This document shows, piece by piece, positions 53,730 to 63,684 of a stretch of DNA of 64,000 bases; the stretch's first letter is position 1, and every line of letters begins with the position of its first letter. A program made the translations under genes and the position numbers. The stretch comes from Litoreibacter halocynthiae (GTDB lineage: Bacteria > Pseudomonadota > Alphaproteobacteria > Rhodobacterales > Rhodobacteraceae), in contig NZ_SOBH01000002.1 of assembly GCF_004365635.1 (NCBI RefSeq), forward strand, positions 1 to 64,000, in the 5' to 3' direction. The notes beneath the pieces were generated by a model. The model was not told where the DNA came from and did not search any database. It worked only from the letters and a program-made list of their open reading frames with translations.

Positions 53730-54911
53730 ATGACAAAAGACTGGTCCCCCCGCACGAAATCCGTCCACAGCGGCACCCGCCGTTCCCAATATGGCGAAAT
53801 GTCCGAAGCGATTTTCCTGACCCAAGGTTTCGTCTATGACAGCCCCGAGCAGGCCGAGGCCCGTTTCATCGAGAGCGGCCCCGACGAATTCATCTACGCC
53901 CGCTACGGCAACCCCACCGTGCGCATGTTCGAAGACCGCATCGCCGCGCTGGAAGGCACCGAGGACGCCTTTGCCACCGCGTCGGGGATGGCGGCGGTAA
54001 GCGGCGCGCTGACCTCCATGCTGAAGGCGGGCGATCATGTGGTGTCCGCCAAGGCGCTGTTCGGCTCGTGTCTCTATATCCTAGAGGATGTGCTGACCCG
54101 TTTCGGGGTCGAAGTTACCTTTGTCGACGGCACCGACCTTACCGCGTGGAAAGCCGCCGTGCGTGATGACACCAAGGCGGTGTTTCTGGAATCCGTCTCC
54201 AACCCGACGCTGGAAGTCATCGACGTCAAGGGCGTGGCCGAGATTGCCCATGCCAAAGGCGCAACCGTGGTGGTCGACAATGTCTTTGCAACGCCCGCGT
54301 TTTCCAAGGCAGCCGAGCTTGGCGCCGACGTCATCGTTTATTCCGCCACCAAGCATATCGACGGTCAGGGCCGCTGCCTTGGCGGCGTGATCTGCGGCAC
54401 CCGCGAGTTCATCCGTAAAACTGCCGAGCCTTACATCAAGCACACCGGCGGGGCGCTATCGCCGTTCAACGCGTGGGTGATGCTGAAAGGTCTGGAAACC
54501 CTGCACCTGCGCTGCAATGCTCAAGCCGAAAGCGCGTTGTTCATTGCAGAGGCGCTGGAAGGCCACAACAAGCTGGACCGCACGCTGTATCCTTACTTGA
54601 ACTCCCACCCGCAACAGGCTGTTGCCAAAGAACAAATGGGCGCTGGCGGCACGGTGATCTCGCTGGATATTCAAGGCGGCAAGGACGCGGCATTCCGTTT
54701 CCTCAATGCGCTGGATATTATCCTGATCTCCAACAATCTCGGCGACAGCAAGAGCATCGTGACCCATCCAGCCACCACCACGCATCAACGCCTGAGCGAC
54801 AAGAAACGCGCCGAGTTGGGCATCACCGATGGTCTTGTGCGCATCTCTATCGGCTTGGAAGACAAGGCCGATCTGTTGGCCGATATCCGCACCGCACTAG
54901 ACGCGGTCTAG
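53730..54911 (+). CDS. metZ: O-succinylhomoserine sulfhydrylase
   Basis: A 393-residue PLP enzyme of methionine synthesis that makes homocysteine from O-succinylhomoserine and sulfide. The start MTKDWSPRTKSVHSG follows GAGGATG. It has FATASGMAAVSGAL, the Asp of VVVDNVFATPAF, the PLP Lys near residue 208 in YSATKHIDGQGR, and VRISIGLEDKADLL at the end. The open frame extends 105 bases upstream through the riboswitch and hairpin, but that part is regulatory RNA. Confidence 0.95.
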   Translation: MTKDWSPRTKSVHSGTRRSQYGEMSEAIFLTQGFVYDSPEQAEARFIESGPDEFIYARYGNPTVRMFEDRIAALEGTEDAFATASGMAAVSGALTSMLKAGDHVVSAKALFGSCLYILEDVLTRFGVEVTFVDGTDLTAWKAAVRDDTKAVFLESVSNPTLEVIDVKGVAEIAHAKGATVVVDNVFATPAFSKAAELGADVIVYSATKHIDGQGRCLGGVICGTREFIRKTAEPYIKHTGGALSPFNAWVMLKGLETLHLRCNAQAESALFIAEALEGHNKLDRTLYPYLNSHPQQAVAKEQMGAGGTVISLDIQGGKDAAFRFLNALDIILISNNLGDSKSIVTHPATTTHQRLSDKKRAELGITDGLVRISIGLEDKADLLADIRTALDAV

Positions 54912-54999
54912 GCCAAAAAGGTCGGTTTTCCTTTGTAACGTCCGCGTGCCGCCCCATATAGTGGCGCACGCCGACGCCGCATCCCGAGGAGGGAAAGCC

Positions 55000-56091
<1,092 letters not shown>

Positions 56092-56239
56092 CGGCGTTGG
56101 GATTTGAACGACGGCTATCCGGACGAGGCGGGCATTGCCCCCAGCGTGACCAATGGCTGCTTTCGAGTGGCTGCAAATACCGCGAAAAACACCATGGGCT
56201 TTAAAAAGGGTGTGGGGTTAACCGTTTTGAGTCGGTCCA

Positions 56240-56267
56240 TTAGGGGTTGCGGCCGGGCTTGTATAAT
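56240..56267 (+). promoter_or_regulatory. Promoter candidate of the DUF4123 operon
   Basis: A perfect TATAAT at 56262-56267 lies 51 bases before the first gene, with TTAGGG 16 bases upstream as a weak -35 match. A near-palindromic GTATAATATAC surrounds the box. Confidence 0.4.
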
Positions 56268-56317
56268 ATACCCACAAGGAAATTATATTATCCGGCATTG
56301 TATCAGGTGACCTCGTC

Positions 56318-57379
56318 GTGCACGCAGACGAGAAGGACGATTACTGGACGCTGCAATCCAGTCCGTTGCAAAAGCAACTTGAACCACTACTGAAGACAGA
56401 GGCTATCGACGGTGTTGAGCCGCTTGGAAATCAGTTTGCCATAGACTCGAAAGAATCCGTACCCGAACTGCTGAAGCAACCGCTATTTGGACAGCCAGCG
56501 TTGACATCCAGTGAACTTGGCAGAGCACGATCAGCTCCTACAGTGTTAGGTCCGTTGAACACTTACGCGCTGCTTGACGCGGCCCGGTTACCATTCATAT
56601 TAACTGAGCTGCTTGAAGCGTCGGGGCTGACCAGCCAATCCCTGTTTGACGGCAAAGCGCAGGAAGAGATGGGGGAACAAGCTCCATATCTCGTGCAGCT
56701 TGAGGAGGCGAACAGCTTTACCAGAAAGCTTTTCACTGACGGGAGTGGTATGAACGGTCTTTGGGGATTAGGTCTAGGAATCTTTTTGCGATCACGGAGC
56801 TCATTTGCATCCGTTAGAAAGCACATGCGCAAGATGACCCGCGTTCAGATCGAAAAAGACAACACATGGAACTACTTTCGATTCTGGGAACCGAAAATGG
56901 TCCCTTATTTCCTACGCGGTACGGATGTTGCGAACCAAGAGGCATTTTTGGGTTTTGATCTTGAACTCCATACTATTGATCACGCGGGGACATGGTTAAG
57001 AATGTATCTGGTTGGAGAACCAAGGCTCACGCCGCCCGCTCGCATTATCATCAAAGATCGCGATAAGACCTCATTCCAGCGCTACGGTCGCAGGCAATAT
57101 GTCCACGATCTAAAAGACTGGCTGTATGACAGCTTTGGCAACCCTTCCAAGATTGAAGATACTGAAAGGTTTTTAAGGCGCGAGATTAGGGCAGCGCATA
57201 AAGGCTTCCGCACAACTGATAAGCGCATCATTGCTCATTGTGTGGCCGCATCTTGGCTTCTGGGAGAGAGCGCCATGACTACTAAGCGCGTAAAAACTTC
57301 GGACGTTTTGGTTAACGCGCGCGGTGCTAAGCAGCTTTATGACAGAGCGTATAAGTACCGCTACATGGTCGAGGATTAG
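56318..57379 (+). CDS. DUF4123 protein (type VI effector adaptor, Tap/Tec-like)
   Basis: A 353-residue protein. The DUF4123 pattern spans about 80-205: TYALLDAARLPFIL, then SLFDGKAQEEMGEQAPYLVQL, then GLWGLGLGIFLRSRSSFASV, and HMRKMTRVQIEKDNTWNYFRFWEP with MVPYFLRG (each cited in part). Such proteins load toxic effectors onto the VgrG spike of type VI secretion systems. The C-terminal 130 residues are helical and less conserved, probably the part that grips the cargo. GTG start with GGTGA upstream. The next gene begins 2 bases later. Confidence 0.8.
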   Translation: MHADEKDDYWTLQSSPLQKQLEPLLKTEAIDGVEPLGNQFAIDSKESVPELLKQPLFGQPALTSSELGRARSAPTVLGPLNTYALLDAARLPFILTELLEASGLTSQSLFDGKAQEEMGEQAPYLVQLEEANSFTRKLFTDGSGMNGLWGLGLGIFLRSRSSFASVRKHMRKMTRVQIEKDNTWNYFRFWEPKMVPYFLRGTDVANQEAFLGFDLELHTIDHAGTWLRMYLVGEPRLTPPARIIIKDRDKTSFQRYGRRQYVHDLKDWLYDSFGNPSKIEDTERFLRREIRAAHKGFRTTDKRIIAHCVAASWLLGESAMTTKRVKTSDVLVNARGAKQLYDRAYKYRYMVED

Positions 57380-57381
57380 TA

Positions 57382-58557
57382 ATGACTTATCAGCCCAGCT
57401 TTGAAGACATGCTCTACCTAACGCGGGAGAACCCAAACCTGTTTTCGAACCCCGGAAACCTCGCGGAGGTCGCCCAAAACTACGGCGGCTCAGATGCGGT
57501 GTCGGTCATAACCCGAGAGTCTGCCTCTGCAGCCGCATACCAAGATTACCTAGAACGGGGAGGTGACGTCCTGACGGAAAGCCCAGTACCTATCCCACCC
57601 GAAGTTCAGCCGACCCCTCCATTTGAGCAGGGCTCTGAAGTTTCGGAAGCATCACAAGAATGCCCGTGCAAAAAAGAAAACATCATAGTTTTGGGATCAG
57701 AACAGTATTATAATTCATTCTGGCTCAAGATGATGTTCATGTCCCCAGCATTCAGTGTAGCCGCTGGTTACAAGCTGCCCCCACGTTGGAAGGCTGCAGA
57801 TAGGACCACGGTACTCTATGTCCGACACGGCTATGTACGGCCTGAATTCTTGGCGTTGGAAGCATTGCGCGACACCCATGGCATCAACCTGGTGCCGCTC
57901 AACAGCGTTGGTCAACTGACAGCATATGTAAACAACCGTATGCACGAAGGCGAAGAGTACAAGGTACAACATCTCGTGTTCTTAGCGCACGGGCTGTACG
58001 ATCGGTTGGCTTTGAATTTCTGGAAGACTCCGCTAATTGATGTCAGAAAAAGAAATATCGACGCGTTCAACGCATCTGCTTTCGATCGGGGCGGCGCCAT
58101 TTATTCCTATGCCTGCAGGACCGGCACATGGGTCGATCAGGAAGCATTCTCAAGCGCCGCTCAAGCCGAACCTCAAAACAGCATAGCCCAATACATGGCG
58201 GACCAATGCGGCGTAAAAGTCTATGCATTCATGACACGCACATTGTTCAAGCAGTGCATCCGCGACCCCGCCGACAGTGACTCTATTACCGTAAGTCTTG
58301 TCGAGAGGCGGGAAAGCCAGGAGGGCCAGATTATCAATATTTCCAGCGAACATGAAGGGTTGCCACATCCGGGGGTTGGCCATTCCGTTTTTGTATTGGA
58401 TGCCCCTATCGATCCACCCGGACCCTTTGGCGGGGGGCAGCGCGAAGGCACGGCAGAATATGCACTTTGGCGCAAAGGCGGCGCGCGATATTTACCTGTT
58501 GGGGGGCAAACACCCACTGGATTGCCTAACTCAATGCGCGTCTTTGAGCCGGCATGA
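57382..58557 (+). CDS. Putative type VI effector with His/Cys clan-CD-like core
   Basis: A 391-residue protein with no recognised family. The N-terminal 100 residues are Pro- and Glu-rich and may be a delivery segment. From about 100 to 340 it has alternating strands and helices. Two motifs stand out: HLVFLAHG with His203 and AIYSYACRTG with Cys245. This is the spacing and context of the His-Gly and Cys ends of caspase/CHAT/C80-type cysteine peptidases. VKVYAFMTRT follows as the next strand. GAGG precedes the ATG. Cargo identity is inferred from its place between a DUF4123 gene and a membrane-anchored gene. Confidence 0.55.
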   Translation: MTYQPSFEDMLYLTRENPNLFSNPGNLAEVAQNYGGSDAVSVITRESASAAAYQDYLERGGDVLTESPVPIPPEVQPTPPFEQGSEVSEASQECPCKKENIIVLGSEQYYNSFWLKMMFMSPAFSVAAGYKLPPRWKAADRTTVLYVRHGYVRPEFLALEALRDTHGINLVPLNSVGQLTAYVNNRMHEGEEYKVQHLVFLAHGLYDRLALNFWKTPLIDVRKRNIDAFNASAFDRGGAIYSYACRTGTWVDQEAFSSAAQAEPQNSIAQYMADQCGVKVYAFMTRTLFKQCIRDPADSDSITVSLVERRESQEGQIINISSEHEGLPHPGVGHSVFVLDAPIDPPGPFGGGQREGTAEYALWRKGGARYLPVGGQTPTGLPNSMRVFEPA

Positions 58558-59105
58558 GGAAAACTTTCATTGTAGCAATTGTTGCAATAGCTGGGTTGGT
58601 TATTGTCGCAAAAATAGGTTGGGGAGTTTGGAAGGGCTATATGGGACAACTAGAAAATAACGAAAACTGCACATTCTACAATGAGGTGGACTATCAATTG
58701 CAATTGAAGTGGGTAAATGGCATCGCCGTTCCAGAGCCTGCAAACCCGTTTCCCGTGCGCGTAACATTTGAACTGAACGGGTTGCCACATAATATTAGCC
58801 GCATGATCTTCAACCATGGCACAGCGCCGATCACTCCACCGACATATGAAAGCGCCGAATATGTTGGACCGTTTCAACTGACAATGGACTTCCTTTTGTC
58901 AGACACCAGAAATGAATGGCCTTTCTCGTTTCATCCTGCGGTAGGCTTGTTTTATGATGACGAGCGAGCCGTTTGCTTTTGGGATAGTGGAGAGGTCGCC
59001 GAGTACATCCAAGATAGCCGAGGGCATCCACATTTCAAACTCGAATTACTCCCCTACCGGCGGGTCGATGTGATGTCCGGATATAATTTGCAGCTAGTCA
59101 AGTAG
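58554..59105 (+). CDS. Membrane-anchored putative immunity protein
   Basis: A 183-residue protein with one N-terminal membrane segment (residues 5-22, FIVAIVAIAGLVIVAKIG) and a periplasmic domain of mainly beta character, including VRVTFELNGLP and LTMDFLLSD. Two Cys (NCTFYN and AVCFWDS) could pair. Its ATG overlaps the effector stop by 4 bases, the usual setting for an immunity gene. The periplasmic location suggests the effector is met in the periplasm. No family recognised. Confidence 0.55.
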   Translation: MRKTFIVAIVAIAGLVIVAKIGWGVWKGYMGQLENNENCTFYNEVDYQLQLKWVNGIAVPEPANPFPVRVTFELNGLPHNISRMIFNHGTAPITPPTYESAEYVGPFQLTMDFLLSDTRNEWPFSFHPAVGLFYDDERAVCFWDSGEVAEYIQDSRGHPHFKLELLPYRRVDVMSGYNLQLVK

Positions 59106-59497
59106 CCGAGCTTATCGTGGCATCAAGTGCCACATGCTGCGTTGCGGTCTTACTAGCCTTTTATGCGAATGATATTACTTGGCGTAGGCCGTAGTGTTCG
59201 TTTCGGATGAGTGTGAAATGTCATTTCAAGACCCTAGTCCCCCTTCAGTTTTTGGCTTATCCATAGCGAAGTGTTCGAATGCGGCTATGGACGGGGAACT
59301 ACTAAGGTCATCTTTCAGCGTTCCCAATAGCCGACATTCGCTGCGGGACAGAAACATGTTGGTTTGGGCTCAGAGCAGTCAATTAACCGGGCCAGCCCAC
59401 CGGGATATTGCCGGGACCGATCTTACTCACCAAATCTACCAGCATTCCGGATCACGGTGACTTGACCCGAATCCTACATATCGATACTTCCCGATAT
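59106..59497. other. Intergenic stretch after the effector operon
   Basis: About 390 bases with no supported gene. An 88-codon frame at 59194-59460 has no ribosome site and unlikely composition. The part around 59270-59345, including CCGACATTCGCTGCGGGA, resembles short decayed intergenic sequence scattered in this bacterial group, but only one copy is present here. Confidence 0.35.
59478..59497. promoter_or_regulatory. ArsR operator candidate
   Basis: ATATCG-N8-CGATAT is a perfect dyad ending directly at the arsR ATG. Such a short dyad over the start is usual for ArsR-family self-control. Confidence 0.6.
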
Positions 59498-59830
59498 ATG
59501 GATAACGCACAAGCCATCGACGCCTTCGCCGCCCTTAGCCAAGCCACCCGGCTTGATGTGTTCCGTTTGCTGGTCAAGGCCGGCGAGGTCGGCATGTCCG
59601 CCGGTGACATCGGCGACTCGCTGGGTGTGCGGCAGAACACCATGTCCACGCACTTGGCGGTCCTGACTCGCTCCGGCCTGATCCGGAACACCCGCGACGG
59701 GCGCTCCATCCGCTATTTCGTCGATATGGACGGAATGCGCGGACTGCTTGCCTTCCTGATGGAAGACTGCTGTGGCGGTCGGCCCGATCTGTGCCAACCC
59801 GTCATCGACGAAATCGCCTGCGCCTGCTGA
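59498..59830 (+). CDS. arsR: ArsR-family arsenic-responsive repressor
   Basis: A 110-residue winged-helix repressor. It starts MDNAQAIDAFAALSQATRLD, has the recognition helix VRQNTMSTHLAVLTRSGLI, and ends in a Cys-rich tail (EDCCGGRPDLCQ and IACAC). The Cys cluster near the C-terminus, rather than in the DNA-reading helix, probably binds arsenite and releases the DNA. It heads the acr3-arsC-arsH genes. A dyad lies over its start. Confidence 0.92.
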   Translation: MDNAQAIDAFAALSQATRLDVFRLLVKAGEVGMSAGDIGDSLGVRQNTMSTHLAVLTRSGLIRNTRDGRSIRYFVDMDGMRGLLAFLMEDCCGGRPDLCQPVIDEIACAC

Positions 59831-59860
59831 CGCCTGAACAGAACTCCCGAAAGGTTTACC

Positions 59861-60928
59861 ATGACTGACACCCCCCTCCCCGCAGCGGCAGGCCTCGGCA
59901 CCTTCGAGCGCTGGCTCTCCGTCTGGGTGGCCCTCGCGATCGGCGCGGGGCTGCTGCTTGGCAACCTCGTCCCCGGCGTCTTCTCTGCCCTCGCCGCGCT
60001 GGAGGTGGCCTCCGTCAACCTGCCCGTCGCGGTCCTGATCTGGGCAATGGTCTACCCGATGATGGTCGGCGTCGATTTCGGGGCACTGCGTCAGGTTGGC
60101 GACAAGCCCAAAGGGCTGGTCGTCACGCTGGTGGTAAACTGGCTGATCAAACCCTTCACCATGGCCGCCCTTGGCGTGCTGTTCTTCAACTACGTCTTCG
60201 CGGGCCTGATCCCGCCCGACGACGCGCAGGCCTATCTGGCTGGCGTCATCCTGCTGGGCGCGGCACCCTGCACCGCCATGGTCTTCGTCTGGTCCAACCT
60301 GACGCGCGGCGATGCGACCTACACGCTGGTGCAGGTCAGCGTGAACGACGTCATCATGGTCTTTGCCTTTGCGCCCATCGTGGCCTTCCTGCTGGGCGTT
60401 ACGGATATCGTCGTGCCGTGGGACACGCTGCTGCTGTCGGTCGGGCTTTATGTCATGCTGCCGCTGCTGGCGGGCTATGTGACCCGCCAGAACCTTGTGC
60501 GCAAGGGCGGCGAGGCGGCGGTCGATGCGTTCAAGGCGCGAGTGCAGCCGTTCTCCATCCTCGGCTTGCTGATCACCGTCGTATTGTTGTTCGGCTTTCA
60601 GGGCGAAGTCATTCTTGAACAACCCCTCGTCATTGTTCTGATCGCCATTCCCCTGTTGATCCAGTCCTACGGCATCTTCTTCGTGGCCTACGGCGCGGCG
60701 CGGGCCTGGCGTATCCCCTTCAACGTCGCGGCCCCCTGCGCGCTGATCGGCACCTCCAACTTCTTCGAGCTGGCCGTTGCCGTGGCAATCAGCCTGTTCG
60801 GGCTTGGCTCCGGCGCCGCCTTGGCGACCGTCGTGGGCGTGTTGGTCGAGGTGCCGGTGATGTTGTCGCTGGTGGCCTTTGCCAACCGCACGCAACATTG
60901 GTTTCCGCAGGAGAAAGGCACAACATGA
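59861..60928 (+). CDS. acr3: Arsenite efflux transporter, ACR3 family
   Basis: A 355-residue inner-membrane protein with ten membrane segments. The essential Cys lies at about residue 137 in [15 protein letters not shown], and [10 protein letters not shown] and [12 protein letters not shown] are family signatures. It pumps arsenite out using the proton gradient. It follows arsR by 30 bases and overlaps arsC by 4. Confidence 0.96.
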   Translation: MTDTPLPAAAGLGTFERWLSVWVALAIGAGLLLGNLVPGVFSALAALEVASVNLPVAVLIWAMVYPMMVGVDFGALRQVGDKPKGLVVTLVVNWLIKPFTMAALGVLFFNYVFAGLIPPDDAQAYLAGVILLGAAPCTAMVFVWSNLTRGDATYTLVQVSVNDVIMVFAFAPIVAFLLGVTDIVVPWDTLLLSVGLYVMLPLLAGYVTRQNLVRKGGEAAVDAFKARVQPFSILGLLITVVLLFGFQGEVILEQPLVIVLIAIPLLIQSYGIFFVAYGAARAWRIPFNVAAPCALIGTSNFFELAVAVAISLFGLGSGAALATVVGVLVEVPVMLSLVAFANRTQHWFPQEKGTT

Positions 60929-61347
60929 GCATCGTCATCCACCACAACCCCGACTGCGGCACCTCGCGCAATGTGCTGGCGATCATCGAAGCATCAGGAG
61001 AAGAGCCGACGGTTATCGAATATCTCCAAACAGGCTGGACACGCCCGCAGCTGCTGGCGCTGTTTGCCGCCGCCGATCTGACGCCGCGCACCGCCTTGCG
61101 GACGTCGAAATCACCGGCGGAGGAGTTGGGGCTGCTGGACCCGTCCGTCAGCGACGAGGCGCTGCTGTCGGCAATGCTGGAACATCCCGTCTTGGTAAAC
61201 CGCCCGATCGTCTGCTCTCCGAAGGGTGTCCGGCTTTGCCGACCCAGCGAGGTCGTTCTGGACCTTCTCGACCGCCTGCCTCCCGGTCCCATGACGAAGG
61301 AGGACGGCGCGCCGCTGATCGATGCCCAAGGCAACCGCGTCAGTTAA
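60925..61347 (+). CDS. arsC: Arsenate reductase, glutaredoxin-dependent
   Basis: A 140-residue enzyme reducing arsenate to arsenite. The nucleophile Cys11 lies in [11 protein letters not shown]; the Arg of [16 protein letters not shown] binds the oxyanion. The ATG overlaps the acr3 stop (ATGA), which fixes the start; the frame opens nine codons earlier. Confidence 0.95.
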   Translation: MSIVIHHNPDCGTSRNVLAIIEASGEEPTVIEYLQTGWTRPQLLALFAAADLTPRTALRTSKSPAEELGLLDPSVSDEALLSAMLEHPVLVNRPIVCSPKGVRLCRPSEVVLDLLDRLPPGPMTKEDGAPLIDAQGNRVS

Positions 61348-61398
61348 GCCCCGAAACCCGCCCACAATATGTGCCTTCAACCGAAAAGCCTTGCCCCT

Positions 61399-62100
61399 AT
61401 GACCGACACTCCTCAACTTGATGATACCCACTTCCGCACGCCTGAACGGCTTGAGGCGGGAAAGGTCAGCACCCACAAGCCGCGCATCGCCATGCTCTAT
61501 GGCTCGTTGCGTCAGGGCAGCTTTTCGCGGTCCATGACCGAGGAAGCCGCCCGCGTGCTGACCCGCATGGGGGCCGAGGTGCGCATCTTCAATCCGACCG
61601 GCCTGCCCCTGCCCGATAGCGAGGACGCGGATCACCCCAAGGTGGCCGAATTGCGGGAGTTGGTGACGTGGTCCGAGGGCATGGTGTGGTGCTCCCCCGA
61701 GCGTCACGGGGCGATGACCGGCATCATGAAGGCCCAGATCGACTGGATACCGCTCAGCATGGGCGGTGTGCGCCCCACCCAAGGCAAAACGCTGGCTGTG
61801 ATGCAGGTCAACGCGGGATCGCAGTCATTCAACACTGTCAACCAGCTGCGCATTCTGGGCCGTTGGATGCGGCTGCTGACAATCCCTAACCAGTCCTCGG
61901 TGCCCAAGGTGTTTCTGGAATTTGATGGCCGCTACCGGATGAAGCCTTCGCCGTTCTACGACCGCATGGTCGACGTGATGGAGGAGCTGATGCGCTTCAC
62001 GCTGCTGACCCGCGACATCAAGGATGAATTGGTCGACCGCTATTCAGAGCGCAAGGAAAGCCATGCGGAACTGTCGAAGCGGGTAAATAAAAAGGACTAA
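61399..62100 (+). CDS. arsH: Arsenic resistance NADPH-flavin oxidoreductase ArsH
   Basis: A 233-residue flavoprotein that oxidises trivalent organoarsenicals. The FMN site is [15 protein letters not shown] at about 32-46, with [16 protein letters not shown] for the second loop and [17 protein letters not shown] for the dimer. The length and start fit the family. It ends tail to tail with the septation gene, overlapping by 4 bases. Confidence 0.95.
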   Translation: MTDTPQLDDTHFRTPERLEAGKVSTHKPRIAMLYGSLRQGSFSRSMTEEAARVLTRMGAEVRIFNPTGLPLPDSEDADHPKVAELRELVTWSEGMVWCSPERHGAMTGIMKAQIDWIPLSMGGVRPTQGKTLAVMQVNAGSQSFNTVNQLRILGRWMRLLTIPNQSSVPKVFLEFDGRYRMKPSPFYDRMVDVMEELMRFTLLTRDIKDELVDRYSERKESHAELSKRVNKKD

Positions 62101-62702
62101 GCCGCGTCTTCCGGCTCGTCGGAATAGCGTTGCAGCATCCCCGCCTGCGACATGAAGAACACGAACAGCGCAATGGGGAAGCCGAAGGTTTCGATCTTCA
62201 CCCACGCGTCGGTGGACATGAAGCGCCAGACCAGTTCGTTGGCGATGGCAAGGGCTGCGAACATGGCGGTCAGGCGCTTGGTCAGGAGCATCCAGCCCTC
62301 GGGTTTCAGCGGCAGGAAATCGTCCATGACGTATTCAAGCCACGAGCGTTTCAGCAGCAGACCTATCCCCAGCATCGAGGCGAAGAAGCCGTAAACGATG
62401 GTGGTCTTGATCTTGAAGAATTTCTCGTCGTTGAAATAAACCGTCAGCCCGCCAAAGAAGATCACCATAAACGCCGTGAGCACCTGCATCCGGCTGAGTT
62501 TCCCTGTCAGTTTCCACAATATTCCCATGGAGAGCAGAAGCAGCGGCACGAACAACGCGGTCACCACGATGAAGCCGGAATATTCAGTGCCACCAATCAG
62601 GTACACCTCTTCCTTCATCTTCAGATAGGCCACGAAGAACAGCAGCACCGGCCCCAGTTCCAGTGCCGATTTCAGCCCTTGCGAGATTTTCTTCTCTGCC
62701 AT
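62097..62702 (-). CDS. Inner-membrane septation protein A (IspZ)
   Basis: A 201-residue protein with about five membrane segments. The signature [17 protein letters not shown] near residue 12 and [20 protein letters not shown] (part of it [11 protein letters not shown]) near 90 match the IspZ/YciB family, which acts in cell-envelope and septum work. It starts 3 bases after the transporter stop, so the two are probably cotranscribed. Confidence 0.93.
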   Translation of the reverse strand: MAEKKISQGLKSALELGPVLLFFVAYLKMKEEVYLIGGTEYSGFIVVTALFVPLLLLSMGILWKLTGKLSRMQVLTAFMVIFFGGLTVYFNDEKFFKIKTTIVYGFFASMLGIGLLLKRSWLEYVMDDFLPLKPEGWMLLTKRLTAMFAALAIANELVWRFMSTDAWVKIETFGFPIALFVFFMSQAGMLQRYSDEPEDAA

Positions 62703-62705
62703 GCT

Positions 62706-63611
62706 CTAGCCTCCTGCTTCCACGATCACCGCGCCAAGCGCGATCAGCGCCATCAATGTCAATCGGCGCGGCCCGACCTTTTCCCCCAGCACCAGCCAGC
62801 CGATCAGGGCGGCAAACACGGTCGAGGTCTCGCGCAATACCGCAGCCTCCCCCACATTGTCGAGCCGTGTTGCCATCATGATTGCGCCAAACGAGAAAAA
62901 CGCCACGAAAGCGCCCAGCACGCCGCGCTGCATCAGCGGGCCCAATGTCGGGCGATCGGCCATGCGCCACCAGCGGTGCGCGGCGATGGGCGGGATGAAG
63001 AACAGTCCGTCAATAAAGAAGAACCACGCAAGGAAGGTAAACGGGTCCGCCGTGGCGCGGATGCCGTAGGCGTCATAGGTGGTGTAAAGGGCGACGAACA
63101 TCCCCGTCGCCACTGCCAGCCACAGCGCCGAGACCAGCGTGTCGCGGTTCACCGTGATGGTGCGCAGATTATACACCGCCAGCCCGTAAATGCCCGCCAG
63201 CAAGGTGGCGACGCCGAACCACTGAACGAGGTTGAAGGTCTCGCCAAAGAAGAAATACGCGGTGATAACGGCGAAAAGCGGACCGGTCCCGCGGACGACC
63301 GGATAGACGACTGTATAGGCGCCGCGGCTATAGGTGAAGGCCTGCAACAGCTTGTAAATCGAGTGGATCACAAACGCGATGGCGAAGATCAGCCACATAT
63401 GCGGCTCCGGCCACGGGACGACGAACAGCGCGAAGGGGGCGGCGATGAGGCCGTAGCTGAAATCGATGGCCCCCCGTGACAGCCACGGGTCGTGACGGCC
63501 TTTTTGCAATGCGCCGAAGATGGCGTGCAAGAGAGCTGCGGTGAGCGCGAGGATCAGCGCCAGCTGGTGTCCGGCCTCGGTGCCCTCCAGCGAGACGAGC
63601 CATGTGCTCAT
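62706..63611 (-). CDS. DMT-family transporter (EamA), second copy
   Basis: A 301-residue membrane protein with about ten membrane segments in two repeats (about 15-145 and 160-295). RGTGPLFAVITAYFFFGE and IGWLVLGEKVGPRRL mark the ends of the two EamA repeats. The substrate is unknown. It lies between ftsY and the IspZ-type gene, and reads in the same direction as both. Confidence 0.88.
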   Translation of the reverse strand: MSTWLVSLEGTEAGHQLALILALTAALLHAIFGALQKGRHDPWLSRGAIDFSYGLIAAPFALFVVPWPEPHMWLIFAIAFVIHSIYKLLQAFTYSRGAYTVVYPVVRGTGPLFAVITAYFFFGETFNLVQWFGVATLLAGIYGLAVYNLRTITVNRDTLVSALWLAVATGMFVALYTTYDAYGIRATADPFTFLAWFFFIDGLFFIPPIAAHRWWRMADRPTLGPLMQRGVLGAFVAFFSFGAIMMATRLDNVGEAAVLRETSTVFAALIGWLVLGEKVGPRRLTLMALIALGAVIVEAGG

Positions 63612-63684
63612 GATGCAGGGACCCTCCGGGGGGAATATTTAAGCCAAGATGAAACCATGGGGGCGCGTTAACCTTAATGCGGTG

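Larger units (their letters stand above)
56092..59497. mobile_element. AT-rich insertion carrying a type VI effector-type operon
   Basis: Between folE2 and the arsenic operon the base composition drops visibly in G and C and the three genes have no kinship with their neighbours. The left part holds a perfect TATAAT box. No integrase, repeat ends or tRNA target is visible, so horizontal gain is inferred from composition and content only. Confidence 0.5.

Noticed and set aside
56092-56130. Possible tRNA remnant or attachment site after folE2
   Set aside because: GGGATTTGAACG looks like a T-arm reverse complement for a few bases, but no acceptor or anticodon arm pairs with it.
59194-59460. An 88-codon frame between the effector operon and arsR
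   Set aside because: No ribosome site, no hydrophobic or domain pattern, and the composition fits decayed intergenic sequence.
59474-60898. A 474-codon minus-strand frame opposite arsR and acr3
   Set aside because: His/Gln/Asp-rich translation without motifs, fully antisense to two certain genes.
62130-63479. A 449-codon plus-strand frame opposite the IspZ-type and DMT genes
   Set aside because: Low-complexity His/Gln/Arg/Glu translation, antisense to two membrane-protein genes.
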